A stretch of DNA of 64,000 nucleotides. It comes from Lepidurus packardi (Eukaryota > Arthropoda > Branchiopoda > Notostraca > Triopsidae). Positions 49,976 to 59,770 of this stretch are shown in pieces (positions within the stretch are counted from its first letter, which is position 1; each line of letters opens with the position of its first letter). The position numbers were made by a program, and so were the translations under genes. The DNA is taken from contig JAKZAN010000047.1 in the NCBI GenBank assembly GCA_023053545.1, positions 248,001 through 312,000 of the forward strand, given 5' to 3'. The notes beneath the pieces were generated by a model, which was given only the letters and a program-made list of their open reading frames with translations, searched no databases and was not told the origin of the DNA.

Positions 49976-52410
49976 TATAAAACCAGTTTAGCGTGTTTAA
50001 ACCAGTTTAAACCAGATTACACCAGTTTAAAACGGTTTAAATCAGTTAAAACCAGTTCATAAACTAGTTTAAATCAGTTAAAACCAGTTCATAAACTAGT
50101 TTAAACCAGTTTAGACCTGTTTATAAACTAGTTTAAACCAGTAGACCTGTTTAAACCGGTTTAAACCAGTCTGAACTAGTATAAACCAGTTTATAAACTA
50201 GCTTAAACCAGTTTAGACCTGTGTTAGCCAGTTTAAACCAGCTAAAACCAGTTTGGACCTGCTTACACCAGTTTAAACCAGTTTATAAACTAGTGAAAAC
50301 CAGTTTAAAGAAGTTTAAGCCAGTTAAAACCGGTTTAATCCAGTTTTTTAACTGGTTTAATTTAGTTTAAACCAGTTTTATCCAGTTTATACCAGTTTAA
50401 GGAAGTTAAAACCAGTTTAAACCAGTTTATAAACTACTTTAAACAAGTTTAGACCTGTTCAAACCAATTTAAACCAGTTTGTACTAGTATAAACCAGTTT
50501 AAACCAGTTTACAAACTAGCCTAAACCAGTTTAGACCTATGTTAACCAGTTTATACCAGTTAAAACCAGTTTAGACCTGTTTACACCAGTTTAAACCTGT
50601 TAAACTAGTTTAGAAACTGGTTTAAACCGGTTTAGAGACCGTGTAAACCAGTTTAAACCAGTTAAAACTAGTTAAGCCCTGTTAACAAAAGTTTAAACCG
50701 GTTTAGAAACTGGGTTAAACCACTTTTGACCTGTTTAAACCAGTTTAAACCAGCTTAAGCCAGTTAAAACCGGTTTAATAGAGTTTTGTAACTAGTTTAA
50801 ACTAGTTTAAACCAGTTTAATCCAGTTTAAACCAGTTTAAGCCAGCTAAAACCAGTTTATAAACTAGCTTAAATATTAGACCTGTTCAAACCAGTTTCAA
50901 CCAGTTTATAAACTAGTTTATACCAGTTAAAACCAGTTTAGATCTGTTTACACCAGTTTAAGCCAGTTTATAAACTAGTTTTAACCAGTTTAAACCAGAT
51001 TAAGCCAGTCTAAACCGGTTTAATCCAGTTTAAACTACTACAAACCAGTTTTAACAAACCAGTTTTAACAAACCACTTTATAAACTAGCTTAAACCAGTT
51101 TAGACCAGTGTAAAAATGTTCAAACCAGTTTGAACTAGTATAAACCAGTTTAGACCTGCTTAAACCAGTGTATACCTGTTTAAACCAGTTTAAGCCAGTT
51201 AAAACCGGTTTAAACCAGTTTCTAAACTAGTTTAACAGGTTTAAACTGGTCTAAACCAGTTCAAACCCGTTTATAAACTATTTTAAACCAGTTTAGACCT
51301 GTTTAAACCGGTTCAAACCAGTTTCAACTAGTTTAAACCGGTCTAAATCAGTTCAAACCAGTTCATAAACTAGTCTAAACCAGTTTAGACCTGTTTATAA
51401 ACTAGTTTAAACCAGTAGACCTGTTTAAACCGGTTTAAACCAGTCTGAACTAGTATAAACCAGTTTATAAACTAGCTTAAACCAGTTTAGACCTGTGTTA
51501 GCTAGCTTAAACCAGCTAAAACCAGTTTGGACCTGCTTACACCAGTTTAAACCAGTTTATAAACTAGTTTAAACCAGTTTAAACCAGTTCAAGCCAGTTA
51601 AAACCGGTTTAATCCAGTTTTTTAACCGGTTTAATTTAGTTTAAACCAGTTTTATCCAGTTTTAACCAGTTTAAGGAAGTTAAAACCAGTTTATAAACTA
51701 CTTTAAACAAGTTTAGACCTGTTCAAACCAATTTAAACCAGTTTGTACTAGTACAAACAAGTTTAAACCAGTTTATAAAATAGCTTAAACCAGTTTAGAC
51801 CTATGTAAACCAGTTTATACCAGTTAAAACCAGTTTAGACCTGTTTACACCAGTTTAGACCAGTTTATAAACTAGTTTTGACCAGTTTAAACCAGATTAA
51901 GCCAGTTAAACCGGTTTAAACCAGTTTGAACTAGTATAAACCAGTTTAAACAAACCAGTTTATAAACTAGTTTAAACCAGTTAAAACCAGTTTAAGCGAG
52001 TTAAAACCGGTTAAAACCAGTTTCTAAACAAGTTTAACAAGTTAAAACCGGTCTTAACCAGTTCAAACCGGTTTATAAACTATTTTAAACCAGTTTATAC
52101 CTGGTTAAACCGGTTAAAAGCAGTTTGAGTTATTATAACCAGTTTAAACCAGTGTAAAACAGTTTATAAACTAGTTTAACCGGTTTAAACCAGTTCACAC
52201 CCGTTTATAAACTATATTAAACCAGTTTAGACCCGTTTAAACTAGTTAAAACCAGTTCATAAACTAGTCTAAGCCAGTTTAGAACTGCTTAAACCGGTTT
52301 AAACCAGTTTGAACTAGAATATACCATTTTCAACCAGTTTAAAACCGTTTATAAGCTAGTTTAAACCAGTAGACCTGTTTAAACCGGTCTGAACTAGTAT
52401 AAACCAGTTT

Positions 52411-52712
52411 TTTTTTTTTTTATTTTATCCCGACGTAGGCTTTCGCCTATTGTCGATGCCCTGCAAAATTACTCTTACATTGGAATTTGTCACTTTAAGA
52501 ATGAGGTACACCTGAGTACAATGGAGGTAGAGGGGGGAAGGGGGGGTAGGGGGATGGGGGGAGGAAGTTACAATATTGCGGAAGCTGATTTTGCAAACTT
52601 TGCCAGGGTTGTATAGAGTCCATGGTTTGTCAGTAGGGTTACTGCGTTAAAATGTAGCTTTAAGGAAATCAGCTTTCGGAGTAAAATTGCTCTTTCTTTA
52701 TTCAGCTTTCGA
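52411..52712 (-). mobile_element. LINE 3' end (5'-truncated insertion), minus strand
   Basis: The plus strand starts with a run of T (52408-52421), the poly(A) tail of an element on the minus strand. Next to it lies a hairpin whose sequence matches the 3' end of LINE-B (CAATAGGC....GCCTACG). The remaining ~260 bp are not similar to satellite, hold no open frame and are C-rich on the coding strand: a 3' UTR. CAGTTT occurs immediately before the T-run and again at 52713-52718, a possible 6-bp target-site duplication, although satellite B contains this word everywhere. Confidence 0.85.
52436..52449 (-). other. 3'-terminal hairpin of LINE (GAAA loop)
   Basis: On the element strand: TAGGC-GAAA-GCCTA, five base pairs closed by a GNRA-type tetraloop, about 14 nt before the poly(A). 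It corresponds to TAGGC-ATTA-GCCTA in LINE-B. Such 3' stem-loops are known to be recognised by the RT in several LINE groups. Confidence 0.75.
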
Positions 52713-55488
52713 CAGTTTAAACCAGATTAAGCCAGTCTAAACCGGTTTAAACCAGTTTAAACTACTATAAACCAGTTTTAACAAACCAGTTTATAAACTA
52801 GCTTAAACCAGTTTAGACCTGTGTAAAAAAGTTTAAACCAGTTTGAACTAGTATAAACCAATTTAAACAAGTTTAAAACAGTTTATAAACTAGTTTAAAC
52901 CAGTTTAGACCTGTTTAAACCAGTGTATACCTGTTTAAACCAGTTTAAGCCAGTTAAAACCGGTTTTAACCAGTTTCTAAACTAGTTTAACAGGTTTTAA
53001 AAAAGTTATAACCAGTTCAAACCCGTTTATAAAGTATTCTAAACCATTTTAGACCTGTTTAAACCGGTTAAAACCAGTTTGAGCTAGTATAAACTAGTTG
53101 AAACAGGTTTAAACCGGTTCATAGACTGGTTTAAACCAGTTTAGACCAGTTTATACCAGTTTAAACCGGTTAAAACCAGTTTAATCCAGTTTGAACCGGT
53201 TTATACCAGTCAAAACCAGTTTAGACCGGTTTACACCAGTTTAAACCAGTTTATAAACTAGTTAAAACCAGTTTAAGCCAGCTAAAACCGGTTAAAACCG
53301 GTTTCTAAACTAGTTTAACAGGTCTAAACCAGTTCAAACCCGTTTATAAACTATTTTAAACCAGTTTAATCCAGTTTAAACCAGTTTAAGACAGTAAAAA
53401 CTGGTTTAAACCAGTTAATAAACTAGTTTATACCTGTTAAAAAAATTTAAACCAGTTTGAACTAGCATAAACCAGTTTAGACCAGTTTAGACCTGTGTAA
53501 ACCAGTTTATACCAGATAAGACCAGTTTAAACCTGTTTACACCATTATAAACGAGTTTATAATCTAGTTTTAACCAGTTTAAAACAGATTAAGCCAGTTT
53601 TAACCGTTTTAAACCAGTTTGAACTAGTATAAACCAGCTTAAAACAGTTTATAAACAAGTTTAAACCAGTTTAGACCTGTGTAAACCAGTTTATACCAGT
53701 CAAAACCAGTTAAGACCGGTTAACACCAGTTTAAACCAGTTTATAAACTAGTTTTAACCAGTTTAAGAAAGATTAAGCCAGTTAAACCGGTTTAAACCAG
53801 TTTGAACTAGTATAAACCAGTTGAAACAGGTTTAAACCGGTTCTAAAACTAGTTTCAACCAGTTTAGACCAGTTTAAGCCAGTTCAAACTGGTTTAAAAT
53901 AGTTTCTAAACTAGTTTCACAAGCTTAAACCGGTTTAAACCAGTTCAAACCCGTTTATAAACTATTCTAAACCAGTTAAAACAGGTTTAAACCGGTTTAA
54001 TCCAGTTTAAACCAGTTTAAGCCAGTTAAAAGGGGCTTAAAATAGTTTATAAACTAGTTTAAACAAGTTTAGACCTGTTAAAAACATATAAACTAGTTTG
54101 AACTAGTATAAACTAGTTTAAACCAGTTTAGCCCTGCTTAAACCAGTTTAAACCAGTTTAGACCTGCTTAAACCAGTTTAAACCATTTTAAGCCAGTTTT
54201 TAAACTAGTTTAATCGGTTTAAACCGGTTCAATCCAGTTCAAACCCGTTAATAAACTACATTAGAATAGTTTATACCTTTTTGAACCAGTTTAAACCAGT
54301 TTACACCAGTTTACACCAGTTTAAACCCGTTTAAACCCGTTTAAACCATTTTAAACCAGTTAATAAACTAGTTTAAACCAGATCAGACCTGTTTAACCGG
54401 CTTAAACCAGTTTGAACTAGAATAAACCAGTTTAAACCAGTTGAAACCCGTTTATAAACTAGTTTAAATCTGTAGACCTCTTTAAACCGGTTTAAACCAG
54501 TTTGAACTAGTTTAAACCGGTCTAAATCAGTTCAAACCAGTTCATAAACTAGGTTAAACCAGTTTAGACCTGTTTATAAACTAGTTTAAACCATTAGGCC
54601 TGTTTAAACCGGTTTACACCAGTCTGAACTAGTATAAACCAGTTTATAAACTAGCTTAAACCAGTTTAGACCTGTGTTAGCCACTTTAAACCAGCTAAAA
54701 CCAGTTTGGACCTGCTTACACCAGTTTAAACCAGTTTGTAAACTAGTTTAAACCAGTTTAAACCAGATTAAGCCAGTCTAAACCGGTTTAATCCAGTTTT
54801 TTAACTGCTTTAATTTAGTTTAAACCAGTTTTATGGAGTTTAAACCAGTTTAAGGAAGTTAAAACCAGTTTAAACCAGTTTATAAACTACTTTAAACAAG
54901 TTTAGACCTGTTCAAACCAATTTAAACAAGTTTGTACTAGTATAAACCAGTTTACAAACTAGCTTAATCCAGTTTAGACCTATGTTAACCAGTTTATACC
55001 AGTTAAAACCAGTTTAGACCTGTTTACACCAGTTTAAACCTATTAAACTAGTTTAGAAACTGGTTTAAACCGGTTTAGAGACCGTGTAAACCAGTTTAAA
55101 CCAGTTAAAACTAGTTAAGCCCTGTTTACAAAAGTTTAAACCGGTTTAGAAACTGGGTTAAACCACTTTTGACCTGTTTAAACCAGTTTAAACCAGCTTA
55201 AGCCAGTTAAAACCGGTTTAATAGAGTTTTGTAACTAGTTTAAACTAGTTTAAACCAGTTTAATCCAGTTTAAACTAGTTTAAGCCAGCTAAAACCAGTT
55301 TATAAACTAGCTTAAACATTAGACCTGTTCAAACCAGTTTAAAACCAGTTTATAAACTAGTTTATACCAGGTAAAACCAGTTTAGATCTGTTTACACCAG
55401 TTTAAGCCAGTTTATAAACTAGTTTTAACCAGTTTAAACCAGATTAAGCCAGTCTAAACCGGTTTAATCCAGTTTAAACTACTATAAA

Positions 55489-55544
55489 CCAGTTTTAACA
55501 AACCAGTTTTAACAAACCAGTTTTAACAAACCAGTTTTAACAAA
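55489..55544 (+). repeat. Four tandem copies of a 14-bp unit inside satellite B
   Basis: CCAGTTTTAACAAA is repeated four times. At the equivalent place other satellite B units have one copy (near 49040, 56105, 61999, 63290 and 63870) or two (near 51045), so this is a local copy-number change. Confidence 0.85.
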
Positions 55545-55624
55545 CCAGTTTATAAACTAGCTTAAACCAGTTTAGACCAGTGTAAAAATGTTCAAACCAG
55601 TTTGAACTAGTATAAACCAGTTTA

Positions 55625-56774
55625 GACCTGCTTAAACCAGTGTATACCTGTTTAAACCAGTTTAAGCCAGTTAAGACTGGTTTAAACCAGTTTCTAAACT
55701 AGTTTAACAGGTTTAAACCGGTCTAAACCAGTTCAAACCCGTTTATAAACTATTTTAGACCAGTTTAGACCTGTTTAAACCGGTTCAAACCAGTTTGAAC
55801 TATTTTAAACCGGTCTAAATCAGTTCAAACCAGTTCATAAACTAGTTTAAACCAGTTTAGACCTGTTTATAAACTAGTTTAAACCAGTAGGCCTGTTTAA
55901 ACCGGTTTAAACCAGTCTGAACTAGTATAAACCAGTTTATAAACTAGCTTAAACCAGTTTAGACCTGTGTTAGCCAGTTCAAACCAGCTAAAACCAGTTT
56001 GGACCTGCTTACACCAGTTTAAACCAGTTTGTAAACTAGTTTAAACCAGTTTAAACAAGATTAAGCCAGTCTAAACCGGTTTAATCCAGTTTAAACTACT
56101 ATAAACCAGTTTTAACAAACCAGTTTATAAACTAGCTTAAACCAGTTTAAACCAGTGTAAAAAAGTTTTAACCAGTTTGAACTAGTATAAACCAGTTTAG
56201 ACCTGCTTAAACCAGTGTATACCTGTTTAAACCAGTTTAAGCCAGTTAAAACCGGTTTAAACCAGTCTCTAAACTAGTTTAACAGGTTTAAACCGGTCTA
56301 AACCAGTTCAAACGCGTTTATAAACTATTTTAGACCAGTTTAGACCTGTTTGAACCGGTTCAAACCAGTTTGAACTAGTTTAAACCGGTATAAATCAGTT
56401 CAAACCAGTTCATAAACTAGTTTAAACCAGTTTAGACCTGTTTATAAACTAGTTTAAACCAGTAGACCTGTTTAAACCGGTTTAAACCAGTCTGAACTAG
56501 TATAAACCAGTTTATAAACTAGCTTAAACCAGTTTAGACCTGTGTTAGCCAGTTTAAACCAGCTAAAACCAGTTTGGACCTGCTTACACCAGTTTAAACC
56601 AGTCTATAAACTAGTTTAAACCAGTTTAAGCCAGTTAAAACCGGTTTAATCCAGTTTTTTAACTGGTTTAATTTAGTTTAAACCAGTGTTATCCAATTTA
56701 AACCAGTTTAAGGAAGTTAAAACCAGTTTAAACCAGTTTATAAACTACTTTAAACAAGTTTAGACCTGTTCAAA
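55625..56774 (+). repeat. 575-bp higher-order unit of satellite B, second pair
   Basis: Markers GACCTGCTTAAACCAGTGTA at 55625 and 56200. The units carry the same ordered set of variants (CTAAACTAGTTTAACAGG, AAACCCGTTTATAAACTA, AGTAGACCTG). Confidence 0.75.
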
Positions 56775-57302
56775 CCAATTTAAACCAGTTTGTACTAGTA
56801 TAAACCAGTTTACAAACTAGCTTAAACCAGTTTAGACCTATGTTAACCAGTTTATACCAGTTAAAACCAGTTTAGACCTGTTTACACCAGTTTAAACCTG
56901 TTAAACTAGTTTAGAAACTGGTTTAAACCGGTTTAGAGACCATGTAAACCAGTTTAAACCAGTTAAAACTAGTTAAGCCCTGTTTACAAAAGTTTAAACC
57001 GGTTTAGAAACTGGGTTAAACCACTTTTGACCTGTTTAAACCAGTTTAAACCAGCTTAAGCCAGTTAAAACCGGTTTAATAGAGTTTTGTAACTAGTTTA
57101 AACTAGTTTAAACCAGTTTAATCCAGTTTAAACCAGTTTAAGCCAGCTAAAACCAGTTTATAAACTAGCTTAAACATTAGACCTGTTCAAACCAGTTTAA
57201 ACCAGTTTATAAACTAGTTTATACCAGTTAAAACCAGTTTAAACCAGTTTATAAACTAGTTTTTACCAGTTAAAACCAGTTTAGATCTGTTTACAGCAGT
57301 TT

Positions 57303-57315
57303 AAGCCAGTTTATA
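57303..57315 (+). repeat. Target-site duplication of LINE-B, left copy
   Basis: AAGCCAGTTTATA here is repeated directly after the poly(A) tail. Uninterrupted satellite copies at about 50967 and 55402 read straight through this site (AAGCCAGTTTATAAACTAG), which supports a true duplication and not a chance satellite match. Confidence 0.8.
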
Positions 57316-57316
57316 T

Positions 57317-58069
57317 ATATTCCAAACCCCTGAGTCTAAACGTAAACGCAGCCCTCAAGACGACCCCCCGGTTAAAAGAACTATCCCAACAGACCCAACC
57401 CAACCCCAAGTAGCGCTCGCCAACACTTCATCAAGAACTTTCCTTCCCGACTATGCGAAAGTTGTCCTTGAAAGTAATGACAAGCTCATGAGAGAAGTAT
57501 CCTTACTCAGAGAAACCAAGACCGAACTCTTGGAGCTAGTGTCGGCTCTTTCTGGCAAAGTGGAACTCTTAACCACGAAAATCGAAACCCTGTCAGATCA
57601 ATTCATTAACGCGGTTGGACAACAAGTCAATAACCCTCCCAGTGCTGCGTCTTGGTCCCAAGTGGTTGGTAAACCCTCAACAACCATTCCTAACACCCGA
57701 TCGGGTAATGTGCAAACCGGCAACGATGATTTACCAGAAGATGTTCTCTGTATTGAATTGGAAGACAACGCTAAAAGAGACGCAACTTTTTCGCGCAAAG
57801 ACCTACTGGAGCTGATTGAAAAAGACCTATCACAAATTTGCCCTGAAGCCCCTAAACCAGTCCTTGCCAATAAAACAAAGTCAGGCAAAATCTTCCTGAC
57901 GTTTAAGAACAAGGAAGACAAGAAAAAAAGTGAAGCCCCTCTCAAATCGGCGAAACTGCCTACTCTTGGCTCTGTAAAAACCATCACACGTCAGCCGAAC
58001 TATGACGTCATTATCCACCAACTGCCGAAAGATCAAACTATTTCAGACATTCGTTTGATGCTAATCTAG
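57317..58069 (+). CDS. LINE-B ORF1, N-terminal piece (5'-truncated)
   Basis: Open from the insertion border; the first ATG is at 57488 but the frame upstream already reads like protein, with a basic, nuclear-signal-like stretch SKRKRSPQDDPPVKR, so the real start is lost. Residues just after 57488 are rich in Leu, Glu and Lys with heptad-like spacing (RETKTELLELVSALSGKVEL), likely a coiled coil for ORF1 multimers. The piece then enters a fold seen before the knuckles in such proteins (YDVIIHQLPKDQTISDIRL), and ends early at TAG 58067, within a 64-bp insertion at 58061-58124. Frame and sequence continue after that insertion. The protein would bind element RNA; as it stands it lacks the zinc knuckles. 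Confidence 0.8.
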   Translation: MFQTPESKRKRSPQDDPPVKRTIPTDPTQPQVALANTSSRTFLPDYAKVVLESNDKLMREVSLLRETKTELLELVSALSGKVELLTTKIETLSDQFINAVGQQVNNPPSAASWSQVVGKPSTTIPNTRSGNVQTGNDDLPEDVLCIELEDNAKRDATFSRKDLLELIEKDLSQICPEAPKPVLANKTKSGKIFLTFKNKEDKKKSEAPLKSAKLPTLGSVKTITRQPNYDVIIHQLPKDQTISDIRLMLI

Positions 58070-58124
58070 AAATATAAATAAATAATACTAATAAACCCCC
58101 CAAAAATTTCTTGAAGCACATTTC
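58061..58124 (+). other. 64-bp AT-rich insertion with templated repeat in LINE-B ORF1
   Basis: Removing these 64 bases would restore one frame and join a helix (DIRLM before, LKHISEKN after). The inserted part is AT-rich (AATATAAATAAATAATACTAATAAA is part of it in two overlapping halves) and ends with a copy of TTTCTTGAAGCACA, the sequence that follows at 58121-58134. This looks like filler DNA from error-prone break repair. Confidence 0.65.
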
Positions 58125-58565
58125 TTGAAGCACATATCGGAAAAAAACGACTTGGGTTGGAACTTCGAGGCGGGGATAGCCAAACCGCTAAATCCAGACA
58201 GTGGCAAAGCCTACGGCTCTATCATGTTCACTTGCTCCTCAATCGAATGTAAAAAATCATTGCTAAACCTCGGTTCACTCTACGCATATAATCGTCGAGT
58301 CCAAATAGAAGACACCCGTCGTTCCCCTGTAGTCCAATGTTTTCGCTGCCAAGAATACGGACACATTGCTTTGAATTGTAAGAGCACAAGCTCGAAATGC
58401 GGCAAGTGCGCCCGCACCGATCACGAAACTAGGAGCTGCAACTCCAAAAATCTAAAATGCTCAAACTGCAAAGGAATACACGCAACGTATGATCCATCAT
58501 GCCCCGTTCGCATTGATCACATACGAAAAATTTCCGACCGCAACAAAACACCCCGGAGGCAATGA
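58125..58565 (+). CDS. LINE-B ORF1, C-terminal piece: three CCHC zinc knuckles
   Basis: This is the rest of ORF1, in another frame because of the preceding 64-bp insertion. It has no ATG start of its own; the first in-frame codon used here is TTG. After the end of the pre-knuckle domain it shows three knuckles in a row: CFRCQEYGHIALNC, CGKCARTDHETRSC and CSNCKGIHATYDPSC. A basic C-terminal tail follows (DHIRKISDRNKTPRRQ). Its TGA overlaps the ORF2 start as ATGA (58562-58565), an arrangement that suits termination-reinitiation for making ORF2. Knuckles of this type bind the element RNA in the ribonucleoprotein. Confidence 0.88.
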   Translation: MKHISEKNDLGWNFEAGIAKPLNPDSGKAYGSIMFTCSSIECKKSLLNLGSLYAYNRRVQIEDTRRSPVVQCFRCQEYGHIALNCKSTSSKCGKCARTDHETRSCNSKNLKCSNCKGIHATYDPSCPVRIDHIRKISDRNKTPRRQ

Positions 58566-59770
58566 CCGACGGACTCAAACTTATTATCCAAAATATCAGG
58601 AAAAGTAAAAATCAACTAGAAGAACTTACCAGAGAAGCGAACAGGAGAGCAATTGATACAATAATCGCAATCGAACCACCCCAAAATTATCAACGCTCCA
58701 CTGTTATGGGCTATAATATAGTCAAAGCTGGCACGGAATACGAGGGAATAATAATCCTTAGCAAGAGGGAAAGTCCAGGATACATAATAGAAATAAAGCC
58801 GCTGTATGCTGTCTTAAGTCTTCAAAGCCCAAATGTTGCCCCAGTCCTTCTTATAGCACTCTACAGAAGACACACGGAAAATATGATTGAACTCCTCCAA
58901 GAAATATGGGATCGCTACCATAATCTGGGTTCTAAAGTAATCATCACAGGCGATTTTAATGCCCATCACTGGCTATGGGAGAGTAAAACACCAGATAACC
59001 CAGGCAATGAGCTGTATAACTTTGTTATGGAACACAATCTTTCACTTGTCAACACACGGAACGTACCAACATTCCTAAATGAACGGGGTCACCGATCAAC
59101 CATAGACTTAACTTGGGTTTCTTCACAACTATCCGACGTGGTAAACTGGAAAATTCTAGAAGACTCACATTACTACAACGAGTCAGACCACGTGGCGATC
59201 GAACTCACCGTCGACCTCCCATGCTCTACTAACGTGGTCACAAAATCCTGGTGGTGCTATCAAAAAGCAAACTGGGAGAAGCTACGTTCAGACATTGTTA
59301 AGGAGCTTTCAACCCACAAGCATTGCTTCTCTGAGCTTTCCAACTCCTCTGCCTTAGATCAAGCTGTTGAGCTGCTCACGTCAACAATTCAAAATGCTAT
59401 GAATGCAAATATTCCTAGGAAATCTAATTTTAACTGGAAAAACCCATGGTGGAACAATAAACTTGGATACCTAAGGAAACAGGCAGCGAAAGCTCTAAAC
59501 ATCTACAGAAAGTACGGCGGTTCCGAACGTGAAAAAATTTGGAGACACTTGAGAAACTTATACAGAACAGAAACAAGAAAATGCCTAGATCAGTTCTGGT
59601 CATTACAATTGAATACAATCAATACTAGCATATGGACCCTAGATCGCATGTTCCGAACTAAACAAAACAGCCGAATCGAACAACTAAAGCAAGAAGATGG
59701 TCTACCCTTTCCAAACGCAAGATCCAAATTAAACTATGTGGCGACGAAATTACTAGAGGGGGTCCCTTAA
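58562..59770 (+). CDS. LINE-B ORF2, N-terminal piece: apurinic-type endonuclease
   Basis: The ATG lies in the ATGA overlap with ORF1. Endonuclease motifs are in order: IIQNIRKS (Asn11), IAIEPP (Glu38), TGDFNAHHWLW (Asp131, Asn133), STIDLTW (Asp182) and ESDHVAIE (Asp209, His210). The domain is about residues 5-216 and looks intact. A Trp-rich linker follows (KSWWCYQKANW, NPWWNNK). The frame stops at TAA 59768 and goes on without shift into the RT, so ORF2 is one gene with a single stop. The target site at the element border implies a bottom-strand nick at a CTT/AAA step in satellite B. A weak first motif compared with jockey-type LINEs favours an R1-like assignment. Confidence 0.9.
   Translation: MTDGLKLIIQNIRKSKNQLEELTREANRRAIDTIIAIEPPQNYQRSTVMGYNIVKAGTEYEGIIILSKRESPGYIIEIKPLYAVLSLQSPNVAPVLLIALYRRHTENMIELLQEIWDRYHNLGSKVIITGDFNAHHWLWESKTPDNPGNELYNFVMEHNLSLVNTRNVPTFLNERGHRSTIDLTWVSSQLSDVVNWKILEDSHYYNESDHVAIELTVDLPCSTNVVTKSWWCYQKANWEKLRSDIVKELSTHKHCFSELSNSSALDQAVELLTSTIQNAMNANIPRKSNFNWKNPWWNNKLGYLRKQAAKALNIYRKYGGSEREKIWRHLRNLYRTETRKCLDQFWSLQLNTINTSIWTLDRMFRTKQNSRIEQLKQEDGLPFPNARSKLNYVATKLLEGVP

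Larger units (their letters stand above)
47583..57315 (+). repeat. Satellite B array, 10-bp-based repeat (TTTAAACCAG)
   Basis: Core TTTAAACCAG with frequent variants that form perfect palindromes (AAACCGGTTT, AAACTAGTTT), TTTATAAACTAG spacers and GACCTG replacements. The period is about 10 bp but irregular, with 575-bp higher-order units. It is interrupted by two minus-strand LINE fragments, described separately. No host gene was seen in it. Confidence 0.95.

Noticed and set aside
52500..52570. G-rich tract as a regulatory quadruplex
   Set aside because: It is the complement of a C-rich LINE 3' UTR; on the plus strand a quadruplex is possible but nothing indicates a function.
57598..57987. 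129-codon minus-strand frame
   Set aside because: Antisense shadow of LINE-B ORF1.
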